Origin: CAUYXS01 sp965248495
GTDB lineage: Bacteria; Chloroflexota; Dehalococcoidia; Lucifugimonadales; Australimonadaceae
Direction of reading: 5' to 3'
Assembly: GCA_965248495.1 (NCBI GenBank)
Contig: CBDFJL010000003.1
Coordinates: forward strand, 1,488,001-1,552,000
Length of the DNA: 64,000 nucleotides
The notes below the pieces were generated by a model that saw only the letters and a program-made list of their open reading frames with translations, did not search any database and was not told the DNA's origin. Shown piece by piece: positions 60,461 through 64,000 of the stretch. Position 1 is the stretch's first letter, and each line of letters opens with the position of its first letter. The position numbers and the translations under genes were made by a program.

Positions 60461-61426
60461 CTACGGCGTCAGCAGCACCTTGCCGAAGTTGGCTCGGCTC
60501 TCGAGGTAGCGATGCGCCTCCGCCACGTCGGCCAGCGCGAACACGCGGTCGACGACCGTCTTGAGCGTGCCGTCGGCCAGCAGCGCGACGATCTCGGCGA
60601 GGTCGCGCGCCCACTCCTCCGGGGTCCGCTTGTCGCTGAGGCGCCAGCCGGTCTCGACAGCGAGCCCGAGCCGCTCGGACAGCGCCTTGTCCTCGACCGG
60701 CTCTTGACCGCTGGCGCGCCCGACCGACACCAGGCGCCCACCCCGTGCCAACGCTTGCTGGGACTTGGCGAACACCTCGCCGCCGACCATGTCGAGGGCC
60801 ACGTCGACCCCACGCCCGTCGGTGGCTTCGAGGACGCGTGCCAGGAAGTCCTCGGTGCGGTAGTTGATGGCCAGGTCGGCACCGAACTCCTCAGCGCGGG
60901 CCACCTTCTCGTCGCTCCCGGCCGTCGTGTAGACGGTCGCGCCGGCCACGCGCTTCGCGATCTGCACGCCCGCGAGGCCCACGCCGCTGCCGACCGAGTG
61001 AACGAGGGCCGTCTCACCCTCCTCCAGCGCCGCGGTATCCAGCAGCGCGACCCACGCGGTCATGAACGCGACGGGAAGGCTCGCCCCCTCTTGATCGCTG
61101 ACCTCGTCGGGCAGCTTCACGCAGAGGGCGGCCGGGGCCACGGCCATCTCCGCGTAGCCGCCCTGCGGCAGGCGTGTGACCACCCGGTCGCCGACCTGGA
61201 GCCGTTGGACACCGGCGCCGATGTGTCTCACCAGCCCGGCGATGTCCCAGCCGATGACATAGGGCCCGGACGAGCCCTCTGGTGGGCCGGACTCCCGGCG
61301 CATCAGGTCACCGCGGTTTACCGAGGCTGCCGTCACCTCGATGACGACGTCGCGAACGCCGGCCGATGGGTCGGGGACCTCCTCGTACGAGAGACCGCCC
61401 CCGGGCTTGGCTACTACTGCTCTCAT
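60461..61426 (-). CDS. Zinc-independent MDR oxidoreductase, quinone reductase-like
   Basis: The 321-aa protein of the medium-chain dehydrogenase/reductase superfamily has an N-terminal GroES-like domain (VIEVTAASVNRGDLMRRESG, VIGWDIAGLVRHIGAGVQRL) and an NAD(P) domain with the glycine motif VHSVGSGVGLAGVQIAKRV near residue 145. The structural zinc Cys set is absent, as in quinone oxidoreductases. GAGGAGAA precedes the ATG. It lies 15 nt after the FGGY kinase gene and probably ends that operon. The substrate is unknown. Confidence 0.9.
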   Translation of the reverse strand: MRAVVAKPGGGLSYEEVPDPSAGVRDVVIEVTAASVNRGDLMRRESGPPEGSSGPYVIGWDIAGLVRHIGAGVQRLQVGDRVVTRLPQGGYAEMAVAPAALCVKLPDEVSDQEGASLPVAFMTAWVALLDTAALEEGETALVHSVGSGVGLAGVQIAKRVAGATVYTTAGSDEKVARAEEFGADLAINYRTEDFLARVLEATDGRGVDVALDMVGGEVFAKSQQALARGGRLVSVGRASGQEPVEDKALSERLGLAVETGWRLSDKRTPEEWARDLAEIVALLADGTLKTVVDRVFALADVAEAHRYLESRANFGKVLLTP

Positions 61427-61441
61427 GACGTTCTCCTCGTG

Positions 61442-62941
61442 CTAGAGCTCCTCGGCCAGCTCGTCCAGCTTCGTCCGCAGCCGCCGCCACCGATCGAATC
61501 CCTCCCGGTAGCCGAGCACGCCGCGAACGTCGGGCGCGAAGCTCTCCCCCCGCTTGGCGAGGTCTTGGCTCGCCGCCGCCCAGTCTGCGCGGGGCACGCT
61601 CGCGGTGATGGCCGCGCCAATGGCGCTCCCTCGCGGGCTGTGGCGCAGGACGGTGGCGTTGAGCACGTCGGCCAGCACCTGCGAGAAGAGCGCGCTCGCC
61701 GCCATCCCGCCGGTCAGCGCCACGCTCCGCGGCGTCCGCACTCCGGCGACCTCCGTGGCCAGCTCCACGCACTCCCGCAGCGCGTAGGCGATGTTCTCCA
61801 GCGTGGCCCGAGCGACGTGCGCCGGCCGCACCTGATTGTAGGTGATGGGCACGGGGGCCAGCAGTCCACCCATGCTGATGCCCGAGTCCGACAGGTTGTA
61901 GGCGCGCGGCCCCCAGAAGGCGGTGACCATGTTGGACGCTTGGCGCGACTTGGAGAGCAGCGTGTCGAAGCGGTCCCCCTTGGCACGCTGGCCGAGCAAC
62001 GTGCGCACCATGTCCAGCGTCCCACCCGTGTCGCCCGCGCTGGCCTCGACGTAGGCAAGACCCGGCGCCAGGTGCGGACCGGTCCACGTGCGCCGCTGGG
62101 GGTCGAAGGCGGGTGCCTGCGTGACGACCTGCACCGGTGCGCTCCACCCCGCGACCATGGCGACGTCGCCTGGCCGCGACACACCGGCGCCCAGCACCGC
62201 CGCCTGGGTGTCGGGGCCCGCGAGGAAGACGGGCGTGCCCTGCTGAAGTCCAGTCATGGCGGCGGCTGTCTTCGATACCGGGCCGATGGCCCCGCCGTCG
62301 TCCTGCACGGAAGGCAACAGCGACGAGTCGATGCCAAGCCGGGCCAGCAGCTCGACGGCGGGCTTCCCGGTCGAAACGTCCAGCAGCCCAGCCTCGCTGA
62401 GCTCCGCGGGGACCGTCGCCACGACGTCCGTCAGGCGAAGGACGGCCCACCCGCCGAGAGTGGTGACGGTGGCGATACGCTTCGCCGTCCGGGGGTGATG
62501 CGCCCGCCACCAGGCCAGTTTGGCGCACGACAGGAACAGCGATGGAGTGTGGCCGGTGGTGAAGTAGACCTCCGGCCCCATCTCGTCGTCGATACCCGCC
62601 CCCTCGAAGACCGCGCGCAGGTCGGTGTTCGGGGCCAGGTGGACGGTGCCGCCGATCGCATCGAGGAATGCGGTCCCACCGCGCTGCGCCGTCACGGCGA
62701 CAGCTGAGACTCGGCTGGCCGATGCGACATCCCCGAGCGCCTCGCGGATGGCGCCGGCGATGCGCTGCCAAAGCTCGGCATCGACGAAGCTGGACGCCAG
62801 CGCGTCGGGGTCACGCGGGCGGTACGTGCGGTAGCGGCGCTCGGCGCTGGCGAGCACGTCCGACGGCCTGTCGGTCGCGTGGACGGCAGCCCGCAGCCCG
62901 CTGCTGCCAAGGTCGAGGGTCAGGACATAGTCGCCGGGCAT
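61442..62941 (-). CDS. FGGY-family carbohydrate kinase
   Basis: The 499-aa sugar kinase starts at ATG 62941 (MPGDYVLTLDLGSSGLRAAV), with GAGGAGG just upstream. It has the N-terminal phosphate-binding loop, AVTAQRGGTAFLDAIGGTVH, and the C-terminal ATP-site motif RSVALTGGMAASALFSQVLA followed by SPRGSAIGAAITASV. The family phosphorylates sugars such as xylulose, fuculose, glycerol or autoinducer-2. The class II aldolase and hydroxyacid dehydrogenase nearby suggest a deoxysugar or sugar-acid pathway. Confidence 0.9.
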   Translation of the reverse strand: MPGDYVLTLDLGSSGLRAAVHATDRPSDVLASAERRYRTYRPRDPDALASSFVDAELWQRIAGAIREALGDVASASRVSAVAVTAQRGGTAFLDAIGGTVHLAPNTDLRAVFEGAGIDDEMGPEVYFTTGHTPSLFLSCAKLAWWRAHHPRTAKRIATVTTLGGWAVLRLTDVVATVPAELSEAGLLDVSTGKPAVELLARLGIDSSLLPSVQDDGGAIGPVSKTAAAMTGLQQGTPVFLAGPDTQAAVLGAGVSRPGDVAMVAGWSAPVQVVTQAPAFDPQRRTWTGPHLAPGLAYVEASAGDTGGTLDMVRTLLGQRAKGDRFDTLLSKSRQASNMVTAFWGPRAYNLSDSGISMGGLLAPVPITYNQVRPAHVARATLENIAYALRECVELATEVAGVRTPRSVALTGGMAASALFSQVLADVLNATVLRHSPRGSAIGAAITASVPRADWAAASQDLAKRGESFAPDVRGVLGYREGFDRWRRLRTKLDELAEEL

Positions 62942-62991
62942 GGCCTCCTCGGACGGGCCGCGCAGCATACCATCGGCTACTCTTGGCGACC

Positions 62992-63990
62992 CTAGCGCCG
63001 CCGGCGAGCCCAGACTTTCGGGTTGGCGAGGTGCTTCGGCCGCCGGCCTGACAGGAAACGGCTGAGGTCCGCGATAACCATGGACGAGTGCCGCTTGATG
63101 CTCTCGACGGTCGCGCCGCCCACATGGGGCGTGAGCAGGGCGTTGTCCATCCCGATGAACGGCGAGTTGGGAGGGATCGGGTGCGCTTCGTGGACATCCA
63201 TCGCCGCGCCGGCGATCGCGCGCCCACTGAGGGCCGCCGCGAGGGCCTTGGCGTCGACCACGGCTTCGGACGTGACGTTCACCAGGTAGGCGGTGGGTCC
63301 CATGAGAGCGAGCTCGCGCGCGCCTACCATGCCGATCGTCTCGGGCGTCTCGGGCACGTGGATGCTGACGAAGTCGCTGTGCGCCAACAGCTCGTCCAGG
63401 CCCACCAACGTCAGGCCAGCGGCCCCGCGGCTGCCGGGCACGACGTAGGGATCGTAGGCGAGGACTCGCATGCCGACGCCGCGCCCCAACCCAGCGACGC
63501 GCCGGCCGATCTGGCCGAGCCCGATGACGCCGAGCGTCGAGCCGGCCAGCTCGCGCCCCTGAAAGCGGGTGTACGGCTCGGTCGGGTCCTCCCAGGCGCC
63601 CGAGGCGAGGTACGCGGACGACGCCGGGATTCCCCGCGCCAAAGAGAGCATGAGCCCGAGCACCAGCTCCGCGACGGCCTCTGCGTTACGGCCGGGCGTG
63701 TGGACGACGACGACGCCGCGCTCGGTGGCAGCGTCCAGGTCGACCTGGTTGAGGGCGGAGCGGCAGATGGCCGCGAACCGCAGAGAAGCGGGTGCCTGGA
63801 ACAGCTCGTCAAACAAGAAGTCGGCTTCGACGATGAGCGTGTCGAAGCCCTGTGCGGCGAGCCGGATGCCCAGCTCCTCCGGGTCATGGAGGCGCCGTGT
63901 CTCGGTCCACGGTTCGTACGTGACCGAACCGAGGCTGACAAGCGCGGCCAGGCCTTGGTCGCTAAAGGGCGCGAGGACCAACGCGTTCAC
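62992..63990 (-). CDS. D-2-hydroxyacid dehydrogenase, phosphoglycerate dehydrogenase-like
   Basis: The 332-aa NAD-dependent dehydrogenase has the cofactor motif TLGVIGLGQIGRRVAGLGRG near residue 150. The usual catalytic Arg is not seen in the expected NTSRGGVVD-type motif (here NVTSEAVVDAKAL, with Glu in its place), a late Glu lies in MDVHEAHPIPPNSP, and the catalytic His is in LLTPHVGGATVES. The Arg-to-Glu change, if aligned correctly, would weaken normal catalysis. The start is GTG 63990, very near the window end. It is the first gene of the kinase operon. Confidence 0.82.
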   Translation of the reverse strand: MNALVLAPFSDQGLAALVSLGSVTYEPWTETRRLHDPEELGIRLAAQGFDTLIVEADFLFDELFQAPASLRFAAICRSALNQVDLDAATERGVVVVHTPGRNAEAVAELVLGLMLSLARGIPASSAYLASGAWEDPTEPYTRFQGRELAGSTLGVIGLGQIGRRVAGLGRGVGMRVLAYDPYVVPGSRGAAGLTLVGLDELLAHSDFVSIHVPETPETIGMVGARELALMGPTAYLVNVTSEAVVDAKALAAALSGRAIAGAAMDVHEAHPIPPNSPFIGMDNALLTPHVGGATVESIKRHSSMVIADLSRFLSGRRPKHLANPKVWARRRR

Positions 63991-64000
63991 GAGGGTCCGT

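Overview
The window is GC-rich, gene-dense bacterial chromosome with short intergenic gaps. The likely source is a Chloroflexota (Dehalococcoidia / SAR202-like) lineage, but that is inference. The supporting signs are a one-chain glycyl-tRNA synthetase, a SufBCDSU iron-sulfur operon, six lipobox lipoproteins and no outer-membrane genes (a monoderm-type surface), and many first genes whose -10 box lies 6-9 nt before the start codon (leaderless mRNAs). There is no rRNA operon, intact insertion sequence, prophage or CRISPR array.

Layout. 1-4.9 kb: NuoF/NuoG-like flavo-molybdo-iron-sulfur oxidoreductase genes with a ferredoxin-NAD(P) reductase-like gene. 5-8.2 kb: two divergent MFS transporters. 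8.2-15.3 kb: mutS, a geranylgeranyl-reductase-like flavoprotein, a small unknown gene, an SbcD nuclease and glyQS. 15.5-16.3 kb: a two-domain rhodanese whose catalytic Cys codon is UGA, followed by a SECIS-like hairpin. 16.4-19.5 kb: SIMPL lipoprotein, anti-sigma/ECF sigma pair, signal peptidase and tRNA-Lys. 19.5-28.5 kb: acetyltransferases, Ku, lipoproteins, a response regulator, a membrane LuxR regulator and an exonuclease. 28.5-29.8 kb: a cobalamin riboswitch with terminator, then an ECF S-component-like protein and a lipoprotein with a transcobalamin-like (DUF4430) domain. 29.8-40 kb: AI-2E permease, DUF255 protein, cysteine desulfurase, lipoprotein cytochrome c, polyamine genes (agmatinase, AdoMet decarboxylase), a frameshifted SRAP gene, cinA and a methyltransferase. 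40-48.2 kb: a VWA / Nudix / AAA+ / coaE operon and mutS2. 48.4-52 kb: a lower-GC patch with an arylsulfotransferase-like lipoprotein and an MFS exporter. 52-57.4 kb: the suf operon with a palindromic operator. 57.4-64 kb: a sugar/hydroxyacid cluster (SDR, class II aldolase, FGGY kinase, 2-hydroxyacid dehydrogenase, quinone reductase-like).

The strongest candidates for new biology are the selenocysteine rhodanese (15487-16317), the B12-riboswitch-controlled S-component plus transcobalamin-like lipoprotein (28530-29803), the formate-dehydrogenase-like subunit lacking the catalytic Cys/Sec and His (1282-4125), an ECF sigma gene whose C-terminus lies in the -1 frame beyond a perfect 32-bp palindrome (18023-18648), and a dispersed repeat inserted in frame within glyQS (14306-14323). 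Two other genes show apparent single-base frameshifts, so some oddities could be assembly errors; each is flagged.
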